Source: Dryobates pubescens
Taxonomy: Eukaryota > Chordata > Aves > Piciformes > Picidae
DNA: 64,000 nt
Direction: 5' to 3'
NCBI RefSeq assembly: GCF_014839835.1
Contig: NC_071615.1
Coordinates: forward strand, 17,679,001-17,743,000
In this document: positions 1-30,410 of the stretch, one piece after another
How positions within the stretch are numbered: the stretch's first letter is position 1
How the letters are laid out: each line of letters starts with the position of its first letter
The notes under the pieces: model-generated
The model's input: the letters and a program-made list of their open reading frames with translations, nothing else
Databases searched by the model: none
What the model was told of the DNA's origin: nothing
Program-made: the position numbers and the translations under genes

Positions 1-80
1 CCAGCCTCACTGCAAACAATTTCTTCCTCCTCTCCACTCTCAGTCTCCTCTCTCCCAGCTCAAAGGCACTCCCAGCCCTG
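1..80 (-). mobile_element. CR1 LINE fragment, antisense
   Basis: Antisense of the CR1 3' region (TTTCTTCCTCCTCTCCACTC), cut by the window edge. Confidence 0.75.
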
Positions 81-289
81 TACATGAAACAATTGCTGCC
101 AAGGCTGTGGCCAGTGGACCTGAGGCAGGAAAACAAGGGCAGAAGGCATCTGGCAGGACAGGAGGGCAGAACCTCTGCTGAACACTAAGGGATGTGTAAA
201 GCAGCTGCAACACCTCACTGCCTGTCAGCTACACCAGTGACACCAAGCAGCTGCTGAGAGGTTTCAGCAACAGCACCCACTCTGCCTGC

Positions 290-695
290 AGCTGCACTGA
301 GAGGAGCCCACTGCTGCAGACGTGGGCTGGAGCCCCTCTGCTGCGAGGCCAGGCTGAAGGAGTTGGGCTTGCTCAGCCTGGAGAAGAGAAGGCTGCAGGG
401 AGACCTCCTGGTGGCCTTGCAGTGCTTCAAGAGCACAATCAGAAAGCTGCAGGGGGACTCTTCATCAGGGCAGGACAGAGGGGGATGGTTTGAACTCTAA
501 GAGTGGAGAGAAAGGAGGAATGTTTGACCCTGAGGGTGGGGAGAGCCTGGCCCAGGCTGCCCTGAGGTGGGAGCTGCCCCATGGCTGGCAGCAGCGCAGG
601 GCAGGTTGTTTGGAGCTCTGATCTGAATGTCCCTGCCCATGGCAGGGGGGTTGGACTGGATGAGCTGTCAAGGTCCCTTCCATCCCAGCGTGTCC
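290..695 (+). mobile_element. CR1 LINE 3' fragment, sense
   Basis: Contains CTGGAGAAGAGAAGGCTGCA and ends GTCAAGGTCCCTTCCATCCC. Confidence 0.85.
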
Positions 696-976
696 GTGCT
701 GTTGTCAGAGTCATGCAGCCCACTCTGCCTCTCCTCTGTGGGGGAGGACACAGACCTCTCTTCCTCCTCCCACAGCCTGGCTGCTTGCTGGGACTGGGAA
801 CCCAAGCAGCTGGAGACCATCCGAGCAACCCCTCCAGCTTCTGCTCACCCTAGGCCGAGGAGCCGAAGGGCGGGGAGAGAGCTCAGCCGGGAGCAGACAG
901 CGCGGCCCCGCCGGCAGCGCTCCGGCAGGGGCGGGGGCGGCGCCGAGCCGGCTGCCGGCGGGCGGGCAGCGCTTAC

Positions 977-1459
977 CCGAACACCAAGGTGCCGTCGCGG
1001 CGGATGCCGAACTGCGCGTTCTGCAGCCCCGCGGCGCTGCGGGCCAGCCTGCCGTCGCTCACCACGTTGCCCAGGCACTCGCCGCTCTCCATGTCGAAGT
1101 AGCCGCCGTTCTGCGCCACCAGGCAGCCGCCCAGCCTCGCCGTCTCCTCCACGGTGGCCCTGCGGCGCTCCCGGCAGCCGCCGGCGCCGCCCGGCTCCAG
1201 CACCGAGAAGGTGCGGAGGGGGTTCCTCACGAAGGTGAGGTGGCCGTAGACCGCCCTGCGGCCCTCCCCCTCTGCGGGCAGGTAGGAGACGAAGGTCCTG
1301 GTGGTGGCGGCGGGGCCGTCGGTGCCGTCGCCGCGCCAGGCCTCGTGCGTGGCGTTGCCGTAGCGCAGGGGCTGGCAGTCCCGCACCTGCCGGTGGCTGA
1401 GCCGGGAGCCGTGCCGGGAGGGGAAGTAGGGCCGCAGCAGAGGGTCGCCGGGGGGGCTC
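977..1459 (-). CDS. NAGPA: NAGPA exon 2 (start of the catalytic domain)
   Basis: The acceptor TTGCAG ends at 1460 and the donor GTAAGC begins at 976. The frame is open for 161 codons and contains NGGYFDMESGECLGNV. Its GC content is far above that of the flanking DNA. Confidence 0.93.
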
Positions 1460-2584
1460 CTGCAAGGAGAAGAGCCGCTTGCCCTGTGGCTACCTGCGTG
1501 GAATCACGGAGCTGCTTTGGTTGGCAAAGATCCTGAGTTCAGCCATCGCCTAACTCGGCCCAGGCTGGGGCTGAGCCTTGCCCTCAGCACCACAGCTCCG
1601 CCTCTGGGAGACACCTCCAGGGCTGGGCACTCAGCCACCCCCCTGGCAGCCTGGGCCAGGCACTGAGAACCCTCCCAGGGAAGAAGTTCCTTCCCACGTC
1701 CAACCTGAACCTGCCCTGGGGTTCTGTTTGGAAAAGCTCTTCAAGCTCACCCAGTCCAAGCCTGAGCCCAGCAGTGCCAGGGCAGCACTGAGCCATGGCC
1801 CTCAGCACCACAGCTCTGCAACCCCTCCAGGCATGGGGACTGCACCACTGCCCTGGGCAGCCTGGGCCAGGCCCTGACCACTCCTGCAGCAAAGACATTT
1901 TGCCTCCTCTCCAACCTAACCCTCCCCTGGCACAGTTTCAGGCCATTGCCTCTCCTTCTGTCCCCTGAGCCTAGGGAGCAGAGCCCAAGCCCCAGCTGGC
2001 TGCAGCCTCCTCTCAGGGAGCTGCAGAGAGCAAGGAGGTCTCTCTCAGCCTCCTCCAGGCTCAACCCCCCCAGCTGCCTCAGCTGCTCCTCCCCAGCCCT
2101 CTTCTCCGGCCCTGCCCCAGCTCCTCGGTGTCGCTCCCGTCTCCCTTAGCCGGCGGAGCAGCCCTGTGTGCAGCGAGCATCGGTGCGGGGCGGGCGGGGA
2201 AGGCCTCATGGACAGTGCGGGCCCCGGGGAGTCCCCGGCGCTGCTGTGTCCCGCCCGGTTCAGTGCTTGCTGTCCAGCTCAGTACCCGCAGCACCAGGCG
2301 GGCCTCAGGGCATCGGCTCGGCGGTTCCCGGCCAGAGCCCCAGGCGTGGCTCGGCGCCGCCGGCCGGCAAGGGACTCGGTACCGGGCACCGCCGGGCCGG
2401 GCTGGCTTCGTCCCGCACCCCGCGCGGACACTCACCCGGCGCCGTGCGCCGCCTGCAGCCAGCCGAACAGCGCCAGCGCGGCTGCCAGCGCCGCCCGGGC
2501 GCCCAGCGCGGCCCGCCCCGCCGGCAGAGCCAGCGCCGGCCGCCGGCTCCCGCGGCCCCCGCCCGCGGCCGCGCTGGCCGCCAT
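977..2584 (-). CDS. NAGPA: NAGPA, N-acetylglucosamine-1-phosphodiester alpha-N-acetylglucosaminidase (uncovering enzyme), partial: exons 1-2
   Basis: Two coding exons on the minus strand, 2584-2436 and 1459-977; the rest lies beyond the left edge. Exon 1 starts at an ATG in a CpG island and encodes an Ala/Arg-rich leader with a hydrophobic stretch (AALALFGWLQAAHG), a plausible signal sequence. Exon 2 encodes the start of the luminal phosphodiester glycosidase domain. Diagnostic strings are RTFVSYLP, PLRTFSVLEPGG, RRRATVEETAR, VAQNGGYFDM, SGECLGNVVSDG and LQNAQFGIRRDGTLV, which closely follow the human enzyme as I remember it. The family removes GlcNAc from GlcNAc-phospho-mannose in the trans-Golgi, exposing the mannose-6-phosphate lysosomal tag. 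Exon phases fit: 149 nt plus 1 nt completes a Gly codon. Human NAGPA also lies close to ALG1, which supports the call. Intron 1 carries antisense CR1 at 1567-2125. No frame break is seen in either exon. Confidence 0.95.
1567..2125 (-). mobile_element. Two antisense CR1 fragments, head to tail, in NAGPA intron 1
   Basis: The first (about 1567-1725) covers the end of the element. The second restarts near 1730 with the 3' end (TTCAAGCTCACCCAGTCCAA) and runs to 2125. Confidence 0.85.
2436..2584 (-). CDS. NAGPA: NAGPA exon 1 (signal sequence)
   Basis: The ATG occupies 2584-2582. The exon ends at 2436, before a GTGAG donor read on the minus strand. It holds 49 codons plus 2 nt. The Kozak context AAG-ATG-GCG is favourable. 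Confidence 0.9.
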
Positions 2585-2610
2585 CTTGGAGCGCCCCCAG
2601 CCGCCCGCAG

Positions 2611-2625
2611 CGCGCCCTCTAGCGG
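2611..2625 (-). promoter_or_regulatory. CTCF-like motif upstream of NAGPA
   Basis: Read on the minus strand, CCGCTAGAGGGCGCG fits the CTCF core (CC, S, Y, AG, R, K, GGC). It lies 27 bp upstream of the NAGPA start codon. This is a motif match only. Confidence 0.5.
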
Positions 2626-2754
2626 CCGGCGGCGGCGCAGCCCCGGCGCCCCGCGCGCTTCCCCGCCGTGCGCAGCCGGGAAGCTCGGCCGGGGCCTGGC
2701 CCCGGGCGCGGGGGGGGCTCCGTGACTCCCGGCGAGGCCGAACCTCGCAGCCTG

Positions 2755-3255
2755 CGTTCAGCTCCGGGCTCCTCGGTCCCAGAAGGGCACTGAGGAGCTG
2801 GAGCAGGGCCAGAGAAGGGCAAGAGAGCTGGGGAAGGGGCTGGGGAAGAGGGCTGGGGAGGAGCAGCTGAGGGAGCTGGGGGGGGTTGAGGCTGGAGAAG
2901 AGGAGGCTGAGGGAGACCTCCTTGCTCTCTGCAGCTCCCTGAGAGGAGGCTGCAGCCAGCTGGGGCTTGGGCTCTGCTCCCTAGGCTCAGGGGACAGAAG
3001 GAGAGGCAATGGCCTGAAGCTGTGCCAGGGGAGGGTTAGGTTGGAGAGGAGGCAAAATGTCTTTGGTGGCAGAGTGGTCAGGGCCTGGCAGAGGCTGCTC
3101 AGGGAGGTGGTGGAGTCCCCATGGCTGGAGGGGTTGCAGAGCCCTGTGGCCATGGCAGCTGGGGCCAGGGTTTGGTGGCCATGGTGGGGTTGGGTTGGTG
3201 TTGGCCTGGCTGCTCTGGGAGGGCTTTGCCAGCCCAAACCATTCTATACTTTACC
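2755..3255 (+). mobile_element. CR1 LINE 3' fragment, sense
   Basis: Runs from GGGCACTGAGGAGCTGGAGC to the 3' end GCCCAAACCATTCTATAC. With the antisense CR1 in NAGPA intron 1 it forms a large inverted repeat around exon 1. Confidence 0.9.
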
Positions 3256-3489
3256 ACTAGAGAGAGGGAAATAAATGCTGTTGAATCTGTTGTTTCAGTC
3301 ATGAGCTGTGCCCTGCCTCTGTGGGGCTCTCCCAGCCGTGCCTGACTCAGCCTTCACCTCGGGGAGGACTCTTCCGCCCTGCCTCGGAGTCTGCTCAGCA
3401 CCACCTGTCAGATCCTCACTCAGTGTCTCACAGACAGCAAAGTGGATATGGCCTTCACAGCCATGACAGCTTCACCTTCCTTGGGAGCA

Positions 3490-3940
3490 GTGCTGGGAGG
3501 CTGGAAGCCCTCTGCTGGGAGGCCAGGCTGGGAGGGTTGGGGTTGTGCAGCCTGGAGAGGAGAAGGTTCCAGGGAGACCTCCTGGTGGCCTTGCAGCACT
3601 TCAAGAGGCCAGAAGAGAGCTGGGGACAGACTGCTGAGCAGGGCCTGTTGGGGCAGGCCAAGGGGGGATGGTTGGAACTGCAAGAGGGAGACTGAGAGTG
3701 GAGAGAAGGGAGAAAGGTTTGGTGCTGAGGGTGGGGAGAGCCTGTGCCAGGCTGCCCAGAGAGCTGGGAGCTGCCCCATGGCTGGCAGCAGTGCAGGGCA
3801 GGCTGGTTGGGGCTGGGAGCAGCCTGGGGTGGCTGCAGCTGTCCCTGCTGGCTGCTGGGGCTTGCACTGGGTGACCTTTAAAGGTCTCTTCCAACCCACA
3901 GCATTGTATGAAGCTGTGAATAACCCAAACCACAGCAGTG
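3490..3940 (+). mobile_element. CR1 LINE 3' fragment, sense
   Basis: Starts near GGCTGGAAGCCCTCTGCTGG and ends TTTAAAGGTCTCTTCCAACC. Confidence 0.88.
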
Positions 3941-4189
3941 TTAGCAAACTGAGTGCTCTTCCCCTCCATTTACTTCCTTCCCTGAAGCATCCCCTCCCAC
4001 TGCACTACTGTTGAGCACTACATGCAGTGTAATGGCCTTGTGTTCCTGGAGCTTTTCCCAGAGGGAAGGGTGGGCATGGTCAGAATGCCATTGTCTGCTT
4101 GCTCCCTGTTGTTACCCACTTGCCATTTCCAGCATGTCACAAACACAACCATGTCCCCAAAACACAGGCTCTGAGCAGGTGCTGACCCA

Positions 4190-4400
4190 CCACAGCCTTC
4201 ACCACACCTCAGTGAATGAAGGAGGGCTCTGGGGAGACCTCAGTGCTGCATTCCAACACCTGAAGGGGACCTGCAGGCAGGCTGGGAGGGACAGTTCAGA
4301 AGGGCCTGTGGTGACAGGATGAGGGGCAGTGGTTTGCAAGTGGAGAAGGGCAGATTTAGGTTGGACATCAGCAGGATGTTGTTCTTCAGTGTGCTTGGTT
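4190..4400 (+). mobile_element. CR1 LINE fragment, sense
   Basis: Shows GGAGACCTCAGTGCTGCATT and TTTAGGTTGGACATCAGCAG. The 3' end is missing. Confidence 0.75.
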
Positions 4401-4429
4401 TGGGGACTAATGTCAATAAACATTTAAGA

Positions 4430-5125
4430 GCATGATGTCACAGGGAGGGGGTAGCAGTCTCAGATACTGCTCTACTTATCTGAGAGCTAAAAGTGGCTTG
4501 ATCAATGGTGTAACACACACAGGATGCATCAGGTTGGAGGGAACCCTCAAAGCTCTGCATTTCAGTGTCTGAGGGGGACCTACAGGAGGGCTGGAGAGGG
4601 ACTGTTCAGAAGAGTTTGTGGTGATAGGACAAGGAGCAATGGTTTGAAACTGAAGCTGGGGAGGTATAGGTTGGACATCAGGAGGAAGCTCTGCACAGGG
4701 AGGCTGGGGAGAGACTGGCACAGGCTGCCCTGGGAGGTGGTGCAGGCTCCATCCCTGGAGCCACTGAAGCTCAGCCTGGCTGTGTCCCTGGGCAGCCTGC
4801 TCTGGCTGGAGCTGTCCCTGCTGCCTGCAGGGGACTGGATAAGATGACCTTGGAGGTGAGGGGCAGTGGTCTGAAACTGGAGCAGGGCAGAGTTAGGTTG
4901 GACACCAGGAGGGAGCTCTGCACAGGGAGGCTGGGGAGACTCTGGCACAGGCTGCCCAGGGAGGTGCTTGAGGCCTCATCCCTGGACACACTGAAGCTCA
5001 GCCTTGCTGTGGTGTCCCTGGGCAGCCTGCTCTGGCTGGAGCTGTCCCTGCTGCCTGCAGGGCATTGGATAAGATGACCTTGGAGGCTCCCTTCCAACCC
5101 AGTGCAAGCTGTGAAGCTGTGAGTC
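4430..5125 (+). mobile_element. CR1 LINE 3' fragment, sense, with an internal 216-bp tandem duplication
   Basis: The segment with GGTTGGACATCAGGAGGAAG to GGATAAGATGACCTTGGAGG occurs twice in a row (about 4640-4855 and 4856-5095). A close relative with shared 5' flank lies at 10845-11265. Confidence 0.85.
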
Positions 5126-5499
5126 CTGCAAGCTAAGCTGCCAACCCAGCTTAGTTTTCAGTCTAAGCCAGGTTCCAGATCAGAATGTCTGAGTTTTCTG
5201 CAGTCTGTGGAGCTCAGCCAAGCCTGGTTTGGGTTTGTTTAGGGCCTGTTTTCACAGTGGGCATCATGGAAGGAACACCCATGCTGATGTTCAGATCTGT
5301 CACCAGCTCCACCTCTGCCTTCAGCCTGACCTTCAGCCCAGCTCTGAAACCCCGGGGTGTGAACACAAACAGCAACCACTGAACCCTGGTCCTGCCAGAG
5401 CAGAGTTGTTACCTGTGCGAACACATCTCTGGTAATGGCTGAGTTGAATTAGCCTTCAGGAGGCTGCTGGGAACCTTGCATGCCCTGGGTGCTGCTTTG

Positions 5500-5575
5500 A
5501 TGGTGGTGTTGGGCTGAGGGAGGGACTCGATGGCCTTAGAGGTCTTTTCCAACCCAAAGGATTCTTTGATTCTCT
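5500..5575 (+). mobile_element. CR1 LINE 3' end, sense
   Basis: Only the last 75 bp: GAGGTCTTTTCCAACCCAAA, then GATTCTTTGATTCT. Confidence 0.8.
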
Positions 5576-5656
5576 CCCTGGTTAACTTATTTCCCTTTGT
5601 CCTCTCCTGTCCCCTGCAGAACTGAGTGGAAGCAATGAATTTGCTTCTCTAACATT

Positions 5657-5868
5657 ACCATAGAACCACAGCATGGGTTGGGTTGGAAGGGAGCTTCAAG
5701 ACCATCCAGCTCCAAGCCCCTGCCATGGGCAGGGACATCTCCCCCCAGCACAGCTTGCTCAGGGCCTCATCCAGCCTGGTCCTGAACACCTCCAGGCAGG
5801 AGGCAGCCACAGCCTCCCTGGGCAGCCTGTTGCTGCTGGAGCAGGGGCTGCACTTTGGAAACTGAGCA
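5657..5868 (-). mobile_element. CR1 LINE 3' fragment, antisense
   Basis: Starts with ATAGAACCACAGCATGGGTT and TTGGAAGGGAGCTTCAAGAC. Confidence 0.9.
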
Positions 5869-6039
5869 ACAAGGAGAACAAGAAGCAGCCAGCCATGGTG
5901 TTAGAAATGTCAGTGACTGATGAGATGAAGACAGGGCAGCCTGAGCATGCTGAGCCCTCTGAAGTCGTCTTGGCTTCACAAACAGTTTGCCCATACCCCT
6001 ATGGGGCAGTTGTGGTTGGGGCAAATAGTTACTACTGAG

Positions 6040-6955
6040 ATCACAGCATCACACAATGACAGCAGGGAGGGGCTGGAAAGGAGCTCTGGGGCTCCCCCAG
6101 CCCAAGCCCTGCCCCAGCAGGGCACCCCCAGCACCCTGCCCAGCAGCACAGTGCCCAGGGGGGGTTGGAAGCTCTCCACAACCTCTCTGGGCAGCCTGCT
6201 CCAGGCCTCCAGCAGCCTCACCCCAAACAACTTTCTCCTGCTCAGCTCCAACCTCCTGCCTGACACTTGCTGCCCCTTGCCCCTTGTGCTGGCCCTGGGC
6301 AGCACTCAGCAGAGTCTGGCCCCAGCCTCTTGCCCCCCACAGCTCCTTTAGCTCTTGCTGAGCATTGCTCAGCTGCCCTCTGGGGCTGCTCTTCTGCAGG
6401 CTCTCAGCCCCAGGGCTCTCAGCCTTTGCTGCTCCCAGAGCTGCTCCAGGCCCCTCAGCAGCTCTGCAGCCTGCCCTGGACTCTCTCCAGCAGTTCCCTG
6501 ACTCTCCTGAACTGGGGAGCCCAGGACTGGACCCAGGACTCCAGTTGTGGCCCTACTAGGGCAGAGTGGGAGGAGAACCTCCCTTGCCCTGCTGGCCACA
6601 CTCTTCCTCATGCCCCCAGGACACCACTGACCTTCCTGGCCAAGAGGGCACATTTCTGGCTCCTGTGGAGCTTGTTGTCCCCCAGCACTCCCAGCTCCTT
6701 CTCCCTGGAGCTGCTTCCCAGCAGGTCCCCCCTCAGCTGCCCTGCTGCAGGAGGTTGTTCCTCCCCAGGGGCAGGATCCTACACCTGCCCTTGATGAATT
6801 TCATGAGGTTCCTTCCACCCAGCTCTCAGGCTGGCCAGGCCTGGCTGCATGGCAGCACAGCCTGAGGGGTGTTCAGCCACCCCTTCCAGGTTGGTCCCAT
6901 CAGCAAGCTGGCTGAGGGGACACTGTGCCTTCACCTGGATGAAGAGGATGAGCAT
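6040..6955 (-). mobile_element. CR1 LINE 3' fragment, antisense, about 0.9 kb
   Basis: Runs from ATCACAGCATCACACAATGA to about 6955. It belongs to the subfamily seen sense at 40585-41440 and antisense at 36215-37050. Confidence 0.88.
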
Positions 6956-7194
6956 CAGGGCTGGGTATTTAGCACTATACTTAACCCGAGGTTACTGTAG
7001 GATACTTTTGTCACCTCTGGGGGCCAGAAGTCACTTCTCTGTTCTGCCTGAGTCAGCAGCAGACACAGGACACGTTGTTTTGTTGGCTGGGGACCTTCTG
7101 TCCCTAGTCAAATTCCTTGATAAACTCTTGTTCTTTGGACACCAGGGGAAGACAGCAGCTCCCTGAGCTCTCAGCTCAGGATCAGGGATCCACC

Positions 7195-7262
7195 AGGAAT
7201 CAAAGAATCAATAAGGTTGGAAAAGACCTCCAGGATCATCAAGTCCTTCTGAGGGTCGCTGT
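7195..7262 (-). mobile_element. CR1 LINE 3' end, antisense
   Basis: AAGAATCAATAAGGTTGGAA, then AAGACCTCCAGGATCATC. Confidence 0.8.
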
Positions 7263-7394
7263 TCCCAGGCTCCCTTCAAGCACCCAGCAGCAAGAACATT
7301 CATTTCCATGCTCCCCTAAACTCAGTTTAAACCCCAGGGGTTTGGAGCCTCCACTAGTGACCCCCCAGACCCCTGTGTTCACATGAGACCTGAC

Positions 7395-7652
7395 TCAGAG
7401 CTTGAGGCTGCTCCTCTCGCCCTCTCTTCCCCATCTTCACCTAGAGCTTGAGGCTGCTCCTCTCACCCTCTCTCCCCCATCTTCACCCAGGGCTTGAGGC
7501 TGCTCCTCTCACCCTCTCTTCCCCATCTTCACCCAGAGCTTGAGGCTGCTCCTCTCACCCTCTCTTCCCCATCTTCACCCAGGGCTTGAGGCTGCTCCTC
7601 TCACCCTCTCTCCCCCATCTTCACCCAGGGCTTGAGGCTGCTCCTCTTGCCT
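7395..7652. repeat. Minisatellite, 46-bp unit, about 5.6 copies
   Basis: The core CTTGAGGCTGCTCCTCTC recurs at exactly 46-bp steps (7401, 7447, 7493, 7539, 7585, 7631). Copies are nearly identical. Confidence 0.95.
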
Positions 7653-7654
7653 CC

Positions 7655-8330
7655 CCTTCCACGATGACCTCCCCATGATGACCATGAGCCAGCAATGTGC
7701 TCTTGTGGCCAGGAAGGTCAATGCCACTCTGGGGTGGATTAGAAGGGCTGTGACCCTTCTAATCCCTCTTGTGATCAAGAGAGGTTCTCCTCCCCCTCTA
7801 CTCTGCACTGGTTAGGCTGCATACTGTGTCCAGTTCTGGGCTCCTCAGTTTAGGAAGGAGGTTGAGCTGCTGCAAGGTGTCCAGAGAAGGGCAACAAAGC
7901 TGGGGAGGGGTCTGGGGCACAGCCCTGGGAGGAGAGGCTGAGGGAGCTGGGGTTGCTTAGCCTGCAGAAGAGGAGGCTCAGGGGAGACCTTCTTGCTCTC
8001 TGCAACTCCCTGCAGGGAGGTTGGAGCCAGGTGGGGGTTGGGCTCTGCTCCCAGGCAGCCAGCAGCAGAACAAGAGTCTCAAGCTGTGCCAGGGGAGGTT
8101 TAGGTTGGATGTTAGGAAGAAGTTCTTCCCAGCAAGAGGAATTTGCCCTGGGGATGTGCTGCCCAGGGAGGTGGTGGAGTCCCCATCACTGGAGGTGTTT
8201 AGGAAGAGCCTGGCTGAGGCTCTTGGTGCCATGGTTGAGTTGATCAGATGGTGCTGGGTGATAGGTTGCACTTGGTGATCTTGAAGGTCTTTTCCAACCT
8301 GGTTAATTCTATTTCTATTCTATTTCTATT
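7655..8330 (+). mobile_element. CR1 LINE 3' fragment, sense, with short ATTCT-type tail
   Basis: Ends TTGAAGGTCTTTTCCAACCT, then two TCTATTTCTATT units. Confidence 0.9.
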
Positions 8331-8847
8331 GTGCCCAGTTCTGAGCCCCTCGGTTCAGGACAGTGAACTGCTTGAGAGAGTCCAGTGCAGAGCCACGAGG
8401 ATGCTGCAGGCAGTGGAAGATCTTTTCCTCACCAGGAGAGCCTGAGGGAGCTGAGGGCTCTGTAGCTTGGAGAGGAGGAGCCTGAGGGTGACCTCCTTGC
8501 TGGTGATGAAGCTGTGCAGGGTGCTGCCCAGAGGCTGGAGCCAGGCTCTGCTGGGTGCTGCCCAATGCCAGCACAAGAGGCAGTGGTGGAAGCTGAGGCA
8601 GAGGAAGTGCCATGGAAACAGAAGGAAGAATTATTTCCCTGTGGGGGTGACAGAGCCCTGCAGCAGGCTGCCCAGGGGGGTTGTGCAGTCTCCCTCGCCG
8701 GAGACGTTCAAACCTCTCCCGGATGCGTTCCTGTGTGCCCTGCTCTGGGCGCTCCTGCTCTGGCAGGGGCTCGGACTGGGAGAGCTCTGGAGGTCGCTTC
8801 CAGCCCCACTGGGGGGCGCTCTGTGCCGCTGTGATTCTGCGGCTCCG
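8331..8847 (+). mobile_element. CR1 LINE 3' fragment, sense, abutting the ALG1 promoter
   Basis: Starts TGCCCAGTTCTGAGCCCCTC directly after the previous CR1 tail and ends GCTGTGATTCTG about 85 bp before the ALG1 ATG. Confidence 0.85.
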
Positions 8848-8878
8848 CGCCGCTGCCGGCTGGCCTCGGCCCTCCGCG

Positions 8879-8893
8879 CCGCCAGGGGGCGCC
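8879..8893 (+). promoter_or_regulatory. CTCF-like motif in the ALG1 core promoter
   Basis: CCGCCAGGGGGCGCC is a near-perfect match to the CTCF core, about 40 bp upstream of the start codon. Binding is inferred from the motif only. Confidence 0.55.
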
Positions 8894-8929
8894 GCCCGCG
8901 GCCGCCTCCCCGCTGGGCGGCCGCTGGAG

Positions 8930-28963
<20,034 letters not shown>

Positions 28964-29040
28964 CCCTGGAGGGGCAGGGGGAAGAGGGTGACAGAGAAGC
29001 TGAAGCATTCCTGGGGCTGCCCAGATGTGGTGAATGGTGG

Positions 29041-29046
29041 AATAAA
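29041..29046 (+). terminator. ALG1: Probable ALG1 polyadenylation signal AATAAA
   Basis: A canonical hexamer lies 78 bp after the ALG1 stop in non-repeat sequence, followed within 25 bp by GT-rich sequence (TTTGTGTGGG). This gives a short 3' UTR of about 100 nt. Confidence 0.75.
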
Positions 29047-29214
29047 CACTTTGTGTGGGCTGGAGCTGCAGTCCTTAACTGCTTCAACTTGGAGCATGTG
29101 CTCAGGCACAGCTCTGCCTCTACACTCTGAGCTTCTCCTGGGAGGAAGAGAAAGGCTGAGGGTGCAGCCAGGGCTGTTTGCTGTGTGCTGGGAGTGTAAG
29201 TGTGGAGGGAAGAT

Positions 29215-29820
29215 GTGGTTCTTGTGCTGGAGAGCCTGAGCAGCCTGGCCTGGAGTAGCCACGGTGTGGCAGCAGCAGCTGGGCAGGGGTTGGCTTCCTC
29301 TGCTCAGCATGGGGGAGGCCACAGCTCAAAGCCTGGGGTCAGCTGTGGGCTCCTGACTCCAAGAAGGACATTGAGGAGCAGGGGCAGGGCCAGAGAAGGG
29401 CAAGAGAGCTGGGGAAGGGTCTGGAGAAGAGGGCTGGGGAGGAGCAGCTGAGGGAGCTAGGGGGGGTTGAGCCTGGAGAAGAGGAGGCTGAGGGAGACCT
29501 CCTTGCTCTCTGCAGCTCCCTGAGAGGAGGCTGCAGCCAGCTGGGGCTTGGGCTCTGCTCCCTAGGCACAAGGGACAGAAGGAGAGGCAATGGCCTCAAG
29601 TTTCCCCAGGGGAAGTTTAGGTTGGACATGAGAAGAACTTTTTGACTGGAAGGGTTCTCAAGCCCTGGCCCAGGCTGCCCAGGGAGGTGTTTGAATCCCC
29701 ATCCCTGGAGGTGTTTCCCAGAGGCAGAGCTGTGGTGCTGAGGGCCAGGGCTCAGCCCCAACCAGTCAGAAAATGGTTGGCCTGGATGACCTTCAAGGGC
29801 ATTTCCACCCCAGCCAGTGG
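29215..29820 (+). mobile_element. CR1 LINE 3' fragment, sense, between ALG1 and EEF2KMT
   Basis: GGAGGCCACAGCTCAAAGCC to TTCAAGGGCATTTCCACCCC. Confidence 0.88.
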
Positions 29821-29829
29821 TGTGGAAGC

Positions 29830-30265
29830 GTCAGAGCAGCTGAGCTCAGCTCCTGCTCCTTCCAGCACAGCAGAAGGCTGCAGCCTGGCTCTTGCTCTAT
29901 GTCCTGGCCAGGCAGAGGGTGGCTTCCCAACAGCTCCTTGTGCCAGTCCTGCCAGGAGAGCAGTGACAACTCAGGAGCTGGTTTGTGTCAGTGCTGCAGG
30001 GGAGAGCTGCAGCTGCTGCACAGCAGAGTCCCTCAGCCCCTCCTGCAGCACCACATCAGCCCCTGGCCCTCTGCAGGCCATGGGCTGGAGGTTACTCCTT
30101 TTCCAGATGCCCAACCCTGCTCAGCAGGTGTAGAACCCAAGAGGAGAGGAGGAAGCTGCTTTTGGCAGGAGGAAAGACTTCATTGCCAGGAGAGGTTGGC
30201 TTTGCTGCCTTCCCAGGGTGAGGTGCTCACCCCAGCCTGCTGCAGGTGTGTCTCCAGTGTACCAA
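29830..30265. other. Non-repeat sequence downstream of EEF2KMT
   Basis: Lies between the ALG1-side CR1 and the EEF2KMT terminal exon. It probably includes the EEF2KMT 3' UTR, but no clear AATAAA was found on the minus strand. Confidence 0.5.
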
Positions 30266-30269
30266 TCAG

Positions 30270-30410
30270 AAGCAGACTGCTTTGGGATGGAAGGAAACTT
30301 CAAGGCCATCCAGTTCCAAACCCCTGCCACGGGCAGGGCCACCTCCCACCAGCCCAGCTTGCCCAAGGCCTCATCCAGCCTGGCCTTCGACACCTCCAGG
30401 GTTCAAACCA
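30270..30410 (-). mobile_element. CR1 LINE 3' end, antisense
   Basis: GGGATGGAAGGAAACTTCAA to GCCTTCGACACCTCCAGG. Confidence 0.85.

Larger units (their letters stand above)
2130..2760. promoter_or_regulatory. NAGPA: CpG island at the NAGPA promoter and exon 1
   Basis: Dense CpG DNA covers NAGPA exon 1 and the 170 bp upstream of it. It is bounded on both sides by CR1: antisense on the left and sense on the right. Confidence 0.8.

Noticed and set aside
1240-1536. Plus-strand open frame opposite NAGPA exon 2
   Set aside because: It is a shadow of the GC-rich NAGPA exon on the opposite strand, whose protein match is unambiguous.
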